Origin: Chrysomallon squamiferum
Lineage: Eukaryota > Mollusca > Gastropoda > Neomphalida > Peltospiridae
NCBI GenBank assembly: GCA_012295275.1
Contig: CM022676.1
Location: forward strand, 11,431,581 to 11,495,580
Direction of reading: 5' to 3'
Length of the DNA stretch: 64,000 nucleotides
The notes under the pieces were generated by a model. It was not told the origin of the DNA, made no database searches, and saw nothing but the letters and a program-made list of their open reading frames with translations. Both the position numbers and the translations under genes were made by a program. This document shows positions 27,003 to 53,500 of this stretch, piece by piece. Position 1 is the stretch's first letter, and each line of letters opens with the position of its first letter.

Positions 27003-27332
27003 CTAAACTTTGTGAACAGTAATAGTCGACACGCTATAAATAGACGATGCTGTGTTTACTGTGTGACTGTCTGCCGCTGTCATCAGGTAAACAACCTCGA
27101 TGATGTCGTCAGTTGGCCAGACAGAGTTATTGATTTTCTCCAGGTTTGACCAGTCCACTTTGAGGCACACTGTCCTTGTAGACAGGTCTCGGTCAGAGCT
27201 CCACTGACCACTCTGCAGACCGACAGCTAAATATAGCCCAGTTCACGCCACTCCGCTGAATGTTACTGTCCCTCTGGCATCCACTCTTGTGGTCATTTCT
27301 CCGCTGACCAGCAAGAAGACAGAAACTACAAA
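27003..27332 (-). pseudogene. Coding-like island of unknown family, one in-frame stop
   Basis: On the - strand one frame runs about 110 codons from about 27332 to a TAG at 27003-27005 with a single interrupting TGA. The translation is of mixed, protein-like composition (LVSGEMTTRVDARG ... VDWSNLEKINNSVW ... DDIIEVVYLMTAAD) and begins with a hydrophobic run, but no ATG opens it and I do not recognise a family. It could be a broken gene fragment, an exon with an atypical start, or a chance open frame in a moderate-GC patch. On the + strand the same island starts with CTATAAATAG (27034), which could be a TATA element, and has a CAG|GTAAAC donor-like site near 27086. Confidence 0.2.
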
Positions 27333-27873
27333 TTAGATTTCACTGTCCTGTGTGTTTTCTGTTTGAGCTGAGGTCCTCTGTGAGTTTGAGATAATTAACA
27401 CTTCTACAGCCAGCCAGAGCAATACAAACTTTCAGTCTTGTTGTCTCCCTTCATTTAGTTCCAGTTCAGACACTTCTAAACTTCATTTACACTTCATAGT
27501 GAAGTTTTGTAAAAATGAAAAAACAAAAGAAAACAGAAAACATTTTGTTCAGAATCATGTAACATATCTGTGCAGTTTAGAGACTTTAAACTGTATCACA
27601 GTTTCTCTATCCATTGTTTCCATAGTACCAAATGTTACTGATTATTGCTAACCAAAATGTTCTGTACAATACAAGTTGTTAATATTATTAATATTATTTA
27701 AAGATATATATACATTAAAAGAAATGTGCTGCTCTTGTTATTAAAAAGAAAAGAAAGTGCTGTAGACAAGACATCACATACCATGCACATTACTGAACAG
27801 TTGTTGGGCTCTGTGAATATGTTTACCTTTGAGCTGTAGCCTGCTCTGATAATGAACTTAGTAATATAGTTCT

Positions 27874-27909
27874 GTGTGTGTGTGTGTGTGTGTTTGTGTG
27901 TGTGTGTAT
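27874..27909. repeat. (GT)n microsatellite
   Basis: GT run with one T interruption. Confidence 0.93.
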
Positions 27910-28225
27910 TATGTAATGTGTTTGTGTGAATAATATAGGTTGTATATATATATGGTGTGTGTTTCTTCTTTCCAAATAATAGTTATAAAAGTAAGTATCT
28001 AATTATATTAATTCTGAAATGTAAATTGACTTATCAGCAATCAATAAACTCATTAGTGTAAACAAAAATAAACTTCTAAAACTAGTAAATGTGCCATCAA
28101 TCCGGTGAACAAACACAGATGTGTGTTTAGCTAATTAGTGAGTTAATTATCCTGTTTAATTAAAGTGTATCAGTCCAGCTCTCAGTGTTCTGTCATTTAC
28201 TTAGTGGATTGGGGGAGGGTCACTC

Positions 28226-28662
28226 TGACCACTGACCTAATTGACATCTGACATGTTGGTGATAAATAAAGTTCTGTTTGTTTTTGGTGTTTATTTAATT
28301 TAAAAAAAAAAAAAAAAATTCTGTTTTACAGTTCTGACCACTGTCCTAATTGACATATGTAAATACAGATGAGTTCAGTTGACCCTCTGTGATGTCAGAG
28401 TTCTAGTGACTTCATTACACTCACAGTCCACATCACAGTGTAGATTTTATAATTATAACAGATTTATACAGTAAAGTACGTATGTACTCACACACTAATT
28501 AACTGACCAGCAGACCTGCATCTTATTACACTCACAGTTACCTACTGGGACTGGGGGAGGACACTGACCACTGTCCTAATTAAAGACATCAAGGTGATCA
28601 GCTAATTAGCCTGACTGTCATTACCTGTTGTTAGTTACAGACAACTGACCACTCACCTAATT
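28226..28662. repeat. Four spaced copies of TGACCACTGTCCTAATT
   Basis: Near-identical 17-bp boxes at 28226-28242, 28335-28351, 28565-28581 and 28646-28662, in the 530 bp just upstream of the first recognised DYRK1 coding exon. Flanking bases are partly shared (GGGGGAGG before two copies, GACATATG or GACATCTG after two). Confidence 0.6.
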
Positions 28663-28753
28663 AATCTAGACCATCTCTTACCTGAGTGTTGTTAGTTACC
28701 TGGGTTTTCACCTGGGTATATTGCAGTCAGTGAGACAAACTCTGTCAGACAAA

Positions 28754-42853
<14,100 letters not shown>

Positions 42854-45800
42854 CGTCAGCCCTCGCTTAACTCTAGGTGTTTGAAAAATTTCTTTTTTAA
42901 ATAAAAAGATGGCCTCCTGTTTGGCGAGTTTCCCCCCAGCCGGTGTGTGTGTGGGGGGGCGGGCCAGTAGGGCGGGTGTCGCGGCGAGGGTAAAAACTAG
43001 TTTTTTTTTTATCTTAGAGAGGAGTAACATCGCCAAAGAAGTTGATTGAGGCTATGACACTGAGGTTACCGCGGTTACAGCTCAAGGCATTTCAGAACGC
43101 GGGCAGTTGCAACGCCCGAACCCTGACCCCCAGAGGCAGCCCCTCTGCCCACTGTGTTAGTAGAGAGACGTGGGTGTGTCCTCCACATCCCGGAGCGCGA
43201 GGGCTCGCCCAGCCCAAGCTGAGAGGTGGAAAAAGGAAAACATTTGTTACTGCTAAAAGAGTGTGGCTGATGTGGACAGAGATATTGCAACATAGGTTAC
43301 ACTTTTTTTTAATTGTTATCAGAGATTTGTTTTACAGCAGAACTTTAAATTGTTGGATTCACTGCAGCACAGGTTACACTTTTATCTGATTTCTTACTGC
43401 AGGAGTTACATTTTATTTGTTAAAAGTTTTCGTACAGCAGAAGATACACTTTTAATCTGTTGTCAAGGCAACAAAAAACAAACTTACGTGTTGTCGGAGA
43501 TTCGACTCAGCAGGAGATTCGCTTTTATCTGTTGTCAGAGACTGAAAAAGACTTCTCAGGTTCACAGATAAAAAAAAGACAACTTGAGTGTGAGGAGTTG
43601 AAGAATACCTCTTTGTTTGGGCAGGGTGTGAACGTCGTTTAATGCCAAATGAAAACTGTCAGAAAACAAAATTCTTTGTAAATAGTTCTTCTGTGTGCAT
43701 CGGGCGTATGTTGTACTTTTACTTATCAGCGTGGCGTGGTCTGACTTCCAGTCCTGCAGCAATGGTTCTTTTAGATTGTTCTCTCTTCCAGTTTGTTCTT
43801 TTAGTAATACTCACAGAGGTCTGCATTATTTATTAACCCCAACAGTGCCCCACTACTGAGGGTTTGTGTTGATCCCAAAAGTGCCCCACAGTTAAAAGAA
43901 AACTGCTTCCTGTGTCTGTCAGAGCACAGTCCTGTTCAATATTACTATTTTTATTCTTTTTTTTTTCTTTTTTTTTTTAATTTAAAATTTCTAAATAAAA
44001 AAATTATTAGTTAAGGGATAATATGATACTTAAAAATTGTATTATCTTCTGAATCCAATTCAGGACCGGGCCAAATTCCACAGATGGGATAAATTGATAT
44101 TTTTAATTTATTTATAGCTTTTTGGGATAAATTAAAAAGTTTAGAAATCTACTCCCCCCCACCCATGTCAGGCTGCTTGTGATGAGCCCAGAAAATTCTT
44201 TTCCCCCCTTCCCAGGAATAATATTTTGTCCTGCATGCTGTTTTGACTAGAAATCTTTCTTTGGAATTTTTTTTTTTTTTTTTTTTTTTCTTGTACAAAT
44301 TGTGAAATTTTCATTTTACTCAGTTTGAGGATATAAATAATACGGAATCAAAACTTATTTATTAACTCAGTTCATTCTTCCTTGCTGATGCTTTTTGTGA
44401 AACGGAGGAAGTTCCACACAAACTGTTGCTTATTATTCTGTTGCCACGACTGTTAGACGTGTGTGACAGGCTCCTCTTGTACATTGAATATGTTATAATG
44501 TCACTATTTATTGACAAATCATTTTTAGATAGACAATTACAGTATACACGGTGAATTCTCCAACTCATCAACAGAACGGCCAGTTTCACAAACCATGTAA
44601 CCAGCTTTATCACCAATATCTCATTTTATTTATTTAATTATATATATATTTTAGTTCATCTGTTTTTAGCAAATTTTCATTATCTTTACTTTTAAAAATA
44701 TTAAATTGATGCTTTTTTTTTTTTTTTTTTTTTTTTTTTTCCCCAGATAATTTAAAAGTTAAAAATGTTATTTGTAGAATGAAAATGAAAATGCATTCCT
44801 TTTGTAACAGAGAAAAAAAATGATGTCAAAATAATTTATTCTTTAGGCAGCTGAAACTGGTCAGTTTTATGACATTTACTTTTATTTGCACCACTTGCCA
44901 AAAATTAAAAAAAGTAAACTTTTATGCAAGTGAAAATGGCCGTTCTTTTGATTCTGTACAGAGCAGAGTTGTTAGCTGTGTGATTGGTTTCCATGGAAAC
45001 CAGACACTGTCAGATTCTGGTTTCCACTGAAACCATGGCAACTGAAACCAAGTGTTATATTTGCTTTAAGCATAATGTTTGCAAGAGTGTAAATTTCACA
45101 CTGAAAATGTAAGAAGAATCGTATACATGGTTTGTGTTGTGTAAAAACACCCAGGCTGTTACTAGTAAACTTACTAAAACTGTGACAACACAGTTTTCTC
45201 TTCTACGTGATAATTTTGTTGTTTTACAAGAGTCAAAAAACAAAATAAATTTTATTTTAATCTTTTCAGAAAATTTAACTTTGAGTGTTAGATGTAAAAA
45301 AAAAAAAATATTATTAAATCATTTTTGAGAAGTGTTTTCACAAACCATGAATACGGGGGTAAAGGGAAGTAATTCTAGAATTTTGTGAAATCTGGTACCA
45401 TTCAGTTTTATTTGTTACACAAGAAGGTCACAGTATTTTTGTGTTTATGTGAAGATCCATGTTGTGCTTGTCACACAGTGAACAATCATTTCCATTACAA
45501 TTACTGTGTCTTTATAAATAAATTCTAAATATTTAAAAAGATTAAACTTGTAATTACTTCCATAAAGATTTTTTTTTCTTAATTGAATTATAAAATTAAT
45601 AAACAGTATATATATTTTAGTTCTGACCTAATTTAGCTCATTTATTTTTTCCCAACATATTTTCCTATTTTATTAATTTATTTTAGGTCAGTGTTCAAAA
45701 AAATGGGTACAAGAATATTTGAATGTTTATTTTTGTTGGTGAAGTATAAAACAGGAATTCTGTGACCGGATTATTAATGAAGTGTGACATCATTTTAATC

Positions 45801-46110
45801 AGTGAAGTGTGAAAATTATTACATCTTGTTGATGTTATTTCATCCGTTACTTTCACGCTCTAATTCTTTCACTACATTTTTTTTTTTAATAAAAATATAC
45901 TTTCTAATTCAGGCAATTTAAAAATTAATTTGTTTTGTTTGTTAAGAAAAAATATTTTATCTGTTTACCAGTGTTTCATTTCTGACTCCTGTTTTAATTG
46001 GTATTTTAAAATTTGTAAATAAGAGCGTGAAAGTGTCGTGTACGTGCTGCCTCGCATAGATCACTGAACCCGACATTAAAAAGCTCAACTGCTCATTCGT
46101 TTTCTCGTTT
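42854..46110 (+). other. Probable DYRK1 3' UTR and downstream DNA
   Basis: Non-coding. A GC-rich first part (to about 43.3 kb) is followed by AT-rich DNA with poly(T) tracts at 44262-44290 and 44708-44740. AATAAA-type signals occur at several places (for example 42899, 43994 and 45240) and ATTAAA near 46075. Which one ends the transcript cannot be told from sequence. Confidence 0.35.
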
Positions 46111-47250
46111 TTCTTTCACAGGAGAGTTCCTTCATTTTGTGTAGATTTTAACAGTATTGTCTGAGACATTTCTTGTTTCTAAAATGTTCTAAACAGTATT
46201 TTCTTTTTTAGACATACATTTCTTATATCTTTCTGTAATATACACATTAATGTCACCATCTTTGTCAGATTTCTTCACTGAAAACATCATTCATTCATTG
46301 ACATTTATTTATTAATTTCTAGAATTTTAAACAGTGACAGATAAACATTCGTCATTCATCATCGATAATAGACCGTCTTTTTCTTGATTTCATTTCAAGA
46401 AAGAAAGATTTAAATGATTATTTTAACTGTATTTTTGTTTCTACGATGATGATGTGGTTAAACTGGGGTGAATAACCTCTGAGCTAATGGGAGACTAACT
46501 GCAGCTACACATACATCTATCCAGTGACACGAAAAAAAAAAAAAAGGATTGTAGTGTTTGGACGTACATTGCACATTTATTTCTACATCTGTAACAGTTC
46601 TACCATTCGTTCCTTCCTCTCTAAAGAGTTCTCTGAATTTCAGTATCACTCTTTCAGAACACATGTAAATCCTGTCATCAGATCATCTTTTAAGAAAGTA
46701 TGTTTAATTTACAGAGCACTAGCTAGATTGTGAAAAGCACAATTTCTGAAAGTATCTGGAAACTGTTGTAGTCAGATGAACATGTATGGACATCTGCACA
46801 CAGGACAAACAGCAGAACAAAGATTACAGTTTTATTAATGTCAGTGCACTTTCCTGGTCAAAACTTTCTACAAAAAGAAAAAATTTTTGTTTCTTAAATC
46901 ACTATGACGTAACTTCTCATCCAAGATATACAAGTAATTTCTTTTTAAATTGTTCTTCTCAAACAATTCAGGTCACAAAAGTCGTGTGAAATCAGTGAGT
47001 GATTTTTCAGACCATTCTCAAACCAAGGACATAAAATTTATGTTGACATGAAACAAAAATTTAAGATCTCGATCGGCAATATATTTAATAAAGCAAATTA
47101 AAAAAAAAAAAAAATGTATAGTTAAAAATAAAACTGAAGAGTTTTACATTTACTATTTTCCATCAACATTTTTCTCAAATGTTTATACCATGATTCATCA
47201 ACATTGGATTTTCTTTTTGTATAAATGGTAATAAATATATATATATATTT
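46110..47250. other. Convergent intergenic DNA between DYRK1 and fibrillarin
   Basis: AT-rich with no recognisable gene. Short open frames on both strands lack homology. Confidence 0.6.
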
Positions 47251-47254
47251 TTTT

Positions 47255-47260
47255 TTTAAT
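47255..47260 (-). terminator. Possible fibrillarin polyadenylation signal (ATTAAA)
   Basis: On the - strand ATTAAA lies about 310 nt after the fibrillarin stop codon. An AATAAA also overlaps the stop codon itself (47570-47575), which is too close to be the likely functional signal. Low confidence. Confidence 0.3.
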
Positions 47261-47570
47261 GAAAAACAACAAATTCAAAGTAAGATAATGTTTTAAAAAC
47301 AGAAGTCCAAAATGACACAAGTGATAGTCACAGTAAATGATATAATGTGTGGACTGGAGTACAGTCTTGTTGAACAGTACAGTAAAGTCTAGTTCACACT
47401 GTACAACTTGAAGAAACAAAACTGGTGAACCTGTTTCAGTTTTGTCTTAAAATCATCATAAAATGAAAATCCATTTGAATCAGTCTACAGCAGCATGGTT
47501 TCCATGGTTACTGCTCACAGCAGAAACGTGTAAAAACAACAGTTCTATTCTTATTTTCAACCCATTCTTT

Positions 47571-47589
47571 TTATTTCTTCGGAGGCGGC
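47571..47589 (-). CDS. FBL: Fibrillarin exon 9 (terminal micro-coding exon)
   Basis: Acceptor TTTTCAG followed by 19 nt that complete an Arg codon, then PPPKK and TAA. This matches the YRPPPK ending of other fibrillarins. The phase (2) fits exon 8 exactly. Confidence 0.92.
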
Positions 47590-50500
47590 CTGAAAAGACA
47601 AAATTATAAAGTGACAATATTTAATTAATAGCAATTTCATATTTACTTAAAACTATAAAAAAAACCTAATTTAAAATACTTGAAATTTTTCAAAAAAGTC
47701 TTTTTAAAATAGAACTACCATTACAAATACTGTAGACTTTGTTGATAAAAAAATAATAACAATAAAAAAAAATAAATGAATATAAGAAACTGAAAGATCA
47801 GTGTTACTGTTAACAACTACTGACCTGTAACAGCCTACTACTACAACTACTGACCTGTAACAGCCTACTACTACAGCGTGGTCTCGCTCAGTGTTACTGT
47901 TAACAACTACTGACCTGTAACAGCCTACTACTACAACTACTGACCTGTAACAGCCTACTACTACAGCGTGGTCTCGCTCAGTGTTACTGTTAACAACTAC
48001 TGACCTGTAACAGCCTACTACTACAACTACTGACCTGTAACAGCCTACTACTACAGCGTGGTCTCGCTCAGTGTTACTGTTAACAACTACTGACCTGTAA
48101 CAGCCTACTACTACAACTACTGACCTGTAACAGCCTACTACTACAGCGTGGTCTCGCTCAGTGTTACTGTTAACAACTACTGACCTGTAACAGCCTACTA
48201 CTACAGCGTGGTCTCACTCAGTGTTACTGTTAACAACTACTGACCTGTAACAGCTGACTACTACACGCTCAGTGTTACTGTTAACAACTACTGACCTGTA
48301 ACAGCCTACTACTACAGCGTGGTCTCACTCAGTGTTACTGTTAACAACTACTGACCTGTAACAGCTGACTACTACAGCGTGGTCTCACTCAGTGTTACTG
48401 TTAACAACTACTGACCTGTAACAGCCCACTACTACAACTACTGACCTGTAACAGCTGACTACTACAGCGTGGTCTCGCTCAGTGTTACTGTTAACAACTA
48501 CTGACCTGTAACAGCTGACTACTACAGCGTGGTCTCGCTCAGTGTTACTGTTAACAACTACTGACCTGTAACAGCTGACTACTACAACTACTGACCTGTA
48601 ACAGCTGACTACTACAGCGTGGTCTCACTCAGTGTTACTGTTAACAACTACTGACCTGTAACAGCTGACTACTACAACTACTGACCTGTAACAGCTGACT
48701 ACTACAGCGTGGTCTCGCTCAGTGTTACTGTTAACAACTACTGACCTGTAACAGCTGACTACTACAACTACTGACCTGTAACAGCCCACTACTACAGCGT
48801 GGTCTCGCTCAGTGTTACTGTTAACAACTACTGACCTGTAACAGCTGACTACTACAGCGTGGTCTCGCTCAGTGTTACTGTTAACAACTACTGACCTGTA
48901 ACAGCCGACTACTACAGCGTGGTCTCGCTCAGTGTTACTGTTAACAACTACTGACCTGTAACAGCCGACTACTACAGCGTGGTCTCGCTCAGTGTTACTG
49001 TTAACAACTACTGACCTGTAACAGCCGACTACTACAGCATGGTATCGCTCAGTGTTACTGTTAACAACTACTGACCTGTAACAGCCAACTACTACAACTA
49101 CTGACCTGTAACAGCCTACTACTACAGCGTGGTCTCGCTCAGTGTTACTGTTAACAACTACTGACCTGTAACAGCCGACTACTACAGCGTGGTCTCGCTC
49201 AGTGTTACTGTTAACAACTACTGACCTGTAACAGCCGACTACTACAGCGTGGTCTCGGCTCAGTGTTAGTGTGTTAACAACTACTGACCTGTAACAGCCG
49301 ACTACTACAGCGTGGTCTCGCTCAGTGTTACTGTTAACAACTACTGACCTGTAACAGCCGACTACTACAGCGTGGTCTCACTCAGTGTTACTGTTAACAA
49401 CTACTGACCTGTAACAGCCTACTACTACAGCGTGGTCTCGCTCAGTGTTACTGTTAACAACTACTGACCTGTAACAGCCAACTACTACAACTACTGACCT
49501 GTAACAGCCTACTACTACAGCGTGGTCTCGCTCAGTGTTACTGTTAACAACTACTGACCTGTAACAGCCTACTCGCTCAGTGTTACTGTTAACAACTACT
49601 GACCTGTAACAGCCGACTACTACAGCGTGGTCTCGCTCAGTGTTACTGTTAACAACTACTGACCTGTTAACAACTACAGCTACTGACCTGTAACAGCCGA
49701 CTACTACAGCGTGGTCTCACTCAGTGTTACTGTTAACAACTACTGACCTGTAACAGCTGACTACTACAGCTACTGACCTGTAACAGCTGACTACTACAGC
49801 GTGGTCTCACTCAGTGTTACTGTTAACAACTACTGACCTGACTAGCGTGGTCAGCTCAGTGTTACTGTTAACAACTACTGACCTGTAACAGCCGACTACT
49901 ACAGCGTGGTCTCGCTCAGTGTTACTGTTAACAACTACTGACCTGTAACAGCTGACTACTACAGCTACTGACCTGTAACAGCCGACTACTACAGCGTGGT
50001 CTCACTCAGTGTTACTGTTAACAACTACTGACCTGTAACAGCTGACTACTACAGCGTGGTCTCACTCAGTGTTACTGTTAACAACTACTGACCTGTAACA
50101 GCTGACTACTACAGCGTGGTCTCGCTCAGTGTTACTGTTAACAACTACTGACCTGTAACAGCTGACTACTACAGCGTGGTCTCGCTCAGTGTTACTGTTA
50201 ACAACTACTGACCTGTAACAGCTGACTACTACAACTACTGACCTGTAACAGCTGACTACTACAACTACTGACCTGTAACAGCTGACTACTACAGCGTGGT
50301 CTCACTCAGTGTTACTGTTAACAACTACTGACCTGTAACAGCTGACTACTACAGCGTGGTCTCACTCAGTGTTACTGTTAACAACTACTGACCTGTAGCA
50401 GCCAACTACTACAGCGTGGTCTCACTCAGTGTTACTGTTAATAACTACTGACCTGTAACAGCCGACTACTACAGCGTGGTCTCGCTCAGTGTTACTGTTA

Positions 50501-53500
50501 ACAACTACTGACCTGTAACAGCTGACTACTACAGCGTGGTCTCGCTCAGTGTTACTGTTAACAACTACTGACCTGTAACAGCTGACTACTACAGCGTGGT
50601 CTCACTCAGTGTTACTGTTAACAACTACTGACCTGTAACAGCTGACTAACAGCGTGGACAGTGTTACTGTTAACAACTACTGACCTGTAACAGCTGACTA
50701 CTACAACTACTGACCTGTAACAGCTGACTACTACAACTACTGACCTGTAACAGCTGACTACTACAGCGTGGTCTCACTCAGTGTTACTGTTAACAACTAC
50801 TGACCTGTAACAGCTGACTACTACAGCGTGGTCTCACTCAGTGTTACTGTTAACAACTACTGACCTGTAGCAGCCAACTACTACAGCGTGGTCTCACTCA
50901 GTGTTACTGTTAATAACTACTGACCTGTAACAGCCGACTACTACAGCGTGGTCTCGCTCAGTGTTACTGTTAACAACTACTGACCTGTAACAGCTAACTA
51001 CTACAGCTACTGACCTGTAACAGCCCACTACTACAACTACTGACCTGTAACAGCCAACTACTACAGCGTGGTCTCGCTCGTACGGCTCCAACGTCAGCTG
51101 TTCCTGAGGTTTTATTTTTTCACTTTTCAGTTTGTTCACCTCGGCCGCGAACACAGCTTCAGGCTCTGCTGTGGAGTCGATGCAGTTTGCCTGAAAAACA
51201 AACAAACAAATTAATAAACAAACAAACAAACAAATAAACAAACAAACAAATTAATAAAAAGAGTTTAAATTGTTCAGGGGTTGCTGAACACAAACTATCA
51301 CTTAAGGAAACTCCTCAATTCACTGCTTGTGATGGAAAACGTAACTTGTTTGTGAAAGGAACACATTACATGCATCCTGAGGATTAACTGTGATGTATGA
51401 TTAGAGAAACATCCACACCTCTCTACCAGTTTGATTTTATTTCTCTACACACACAGATCTCTCTACATCTCTACCAGTTTGATTTTATTTCTCTACACAC
51501 ACAGATCTCTCTACATATCTACCAGTTTGATCTCTCTACACCTCTCTACCAGTTTGATTTTATTTCTCTACACACACAGATCTCTCTACATCTCTACCAG
51601 TTTGATTTTATTTCTCTACACACACAGATCTCTCTACATCTCTACCAGTTTGATTTTATTTCTCTACACACACAGATCTCTCTACATATCTACCAGTTTG
51701 ATTTTATTTCTCTACACATACAGATCTCTCTACATATCTACCCAGGCATAAAACCTGAGAAAATTCACCTTTATAGATATGACGACGTGGCCGCAGTTTT
51801 TCAGAAAGTAATGTGCATTGATGGCAACAATTCTCGCTTGATCAGGCTGAGCTACATCAGCAAATATTGTGTCAACCATACCTGTAACAACAACAACAAC
51901 TTAATAATAATAATAATGTTGATAGTAATGATGATAATCATAATAACAAAATGTTTAAAATTATATATTATCACACACATAACAATATTGACTGTAATAT
52001 GCTTGTTATATAAATACATGTTTAATTAAATATTGTATTAAATATATTATTACATGATATGCAAAAGTGTAATACACAAATATAATAGTAATTAATTTAA
52101 TATTACATATATGTCGATACATGCCATACACTTCTGATAATGCATTTCAATTAATTTTACTAAATGTAACGTATTAAAATATGAAAATAAAAAACCATCC
52201 ACAGTATGCATGATAAAACAAATTCAGAATTAAACAGACATGCTGCCAGTGACAGTTATAAAACAAACACATTCAATAATAATTTGTCACAATAATAATA
52301 TATCACAACTTTAATTAGTTAGTTTATTCTGTGTTAACAAGTCAACAGGAAATTTACACTTACTATTAACTAAATAATAGAATTTAAACAAGTAATTCAC
52401 TCACCTACTAACATTCTGTACTTGTGGGGGTGTCTGGCGTCTTCGATGATGGGAATGATGTTTGGTCGTTTCTTAGCAACATTGATCAAGTCTCGCCCAC
52501 TGCGATGTGAAAACTCTACAGCGTAAACTAAACCTTCCTAGAAAAACAAGTTCACATTCCTAGAAAAACTAGTTCACATTTCTAGAAACATATAGAAAAG
52601 TTAATTCACATTTCTAGAAACATATAAAATTAATTCACATTTCTAGAAAACTGGACAATCAAAAAAAAAATAATCAAAAAAAAATAAAAGCTAATTAAAA
52701 ATTCCAACACCCAAATAATTTAATTTTTAGCAACAAATGGAAAGAACAGAAAACATTTTTAGATTTAAAAAATAAATTGATCTTTTAGAAAACAAACATT
52801 AGATTTCTAGAAAAAATAAAAAAATAAATAAATAAAAGGTTTGTTAAAAAAATGCAAAACTATAAAAAAAATGAAAAAAAGATGAAAAATAAAAACTAGG
52901 TTACTTTTTATAAGATGTACCATTTGAAGAATGAAACAAAGAAAGATAAAAACAACAAACAAAAAAACCCCTAAATTTTCCATTAGATGAAAACCATAGA
53001 AAACATTCAAAAATAAATAAATATTCACAACACTGTCTTCATAAACCTACTCAGTCTGAATGCCTGTATTTTGAAAGGAAAGGGTTTTTAAAGCGTGGCA
53101 GTACATACCGGCCCCACCATGTCTGAAACATGGCTGACTGTTGTGCCGGATGCTGCACCCAGGTACAAAACTTTGGAGCCAGGTTTGATGTGGATGTGCT
53201 CCACCCCACCCAATATGGCTGCCGCAAGTTTAGATCTGAATGGATTCCATGCTCTGTACTCAATTTTCTTATCTCCATCCTGGAAGACAACAACACAAAT
53301 TATTTATTTTTCACAAATACTGTTGAAGCTGTGTAAATTATAGCAGCATACATTTGTAACAGAAACAAACTACTAAAAACCATAGCAACCACGGATACTT
53401 TATTCTCTGAATTTGAAATCTATTCTGGCATTAAGAAGATAAAAATATTAAATTATATTTACACTCAGAAACAATTACATAGTTTAAATTAAAATTGTCT

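Noticed and set aside
47786-51080. CRISPR-like array (regular repeats)
   Set aside because: The repeats are contiguous without unique spacers, the DNA is eukaryotic, and the unit copies a fibrillarin exon end.
51397-52029. 210-codon + strand frame ([15 protein letters not shown] repeats)
   Set aside because: It runs through the 49-bp repeat and antisense across fibrillarin exon 7; a repeat by-product.
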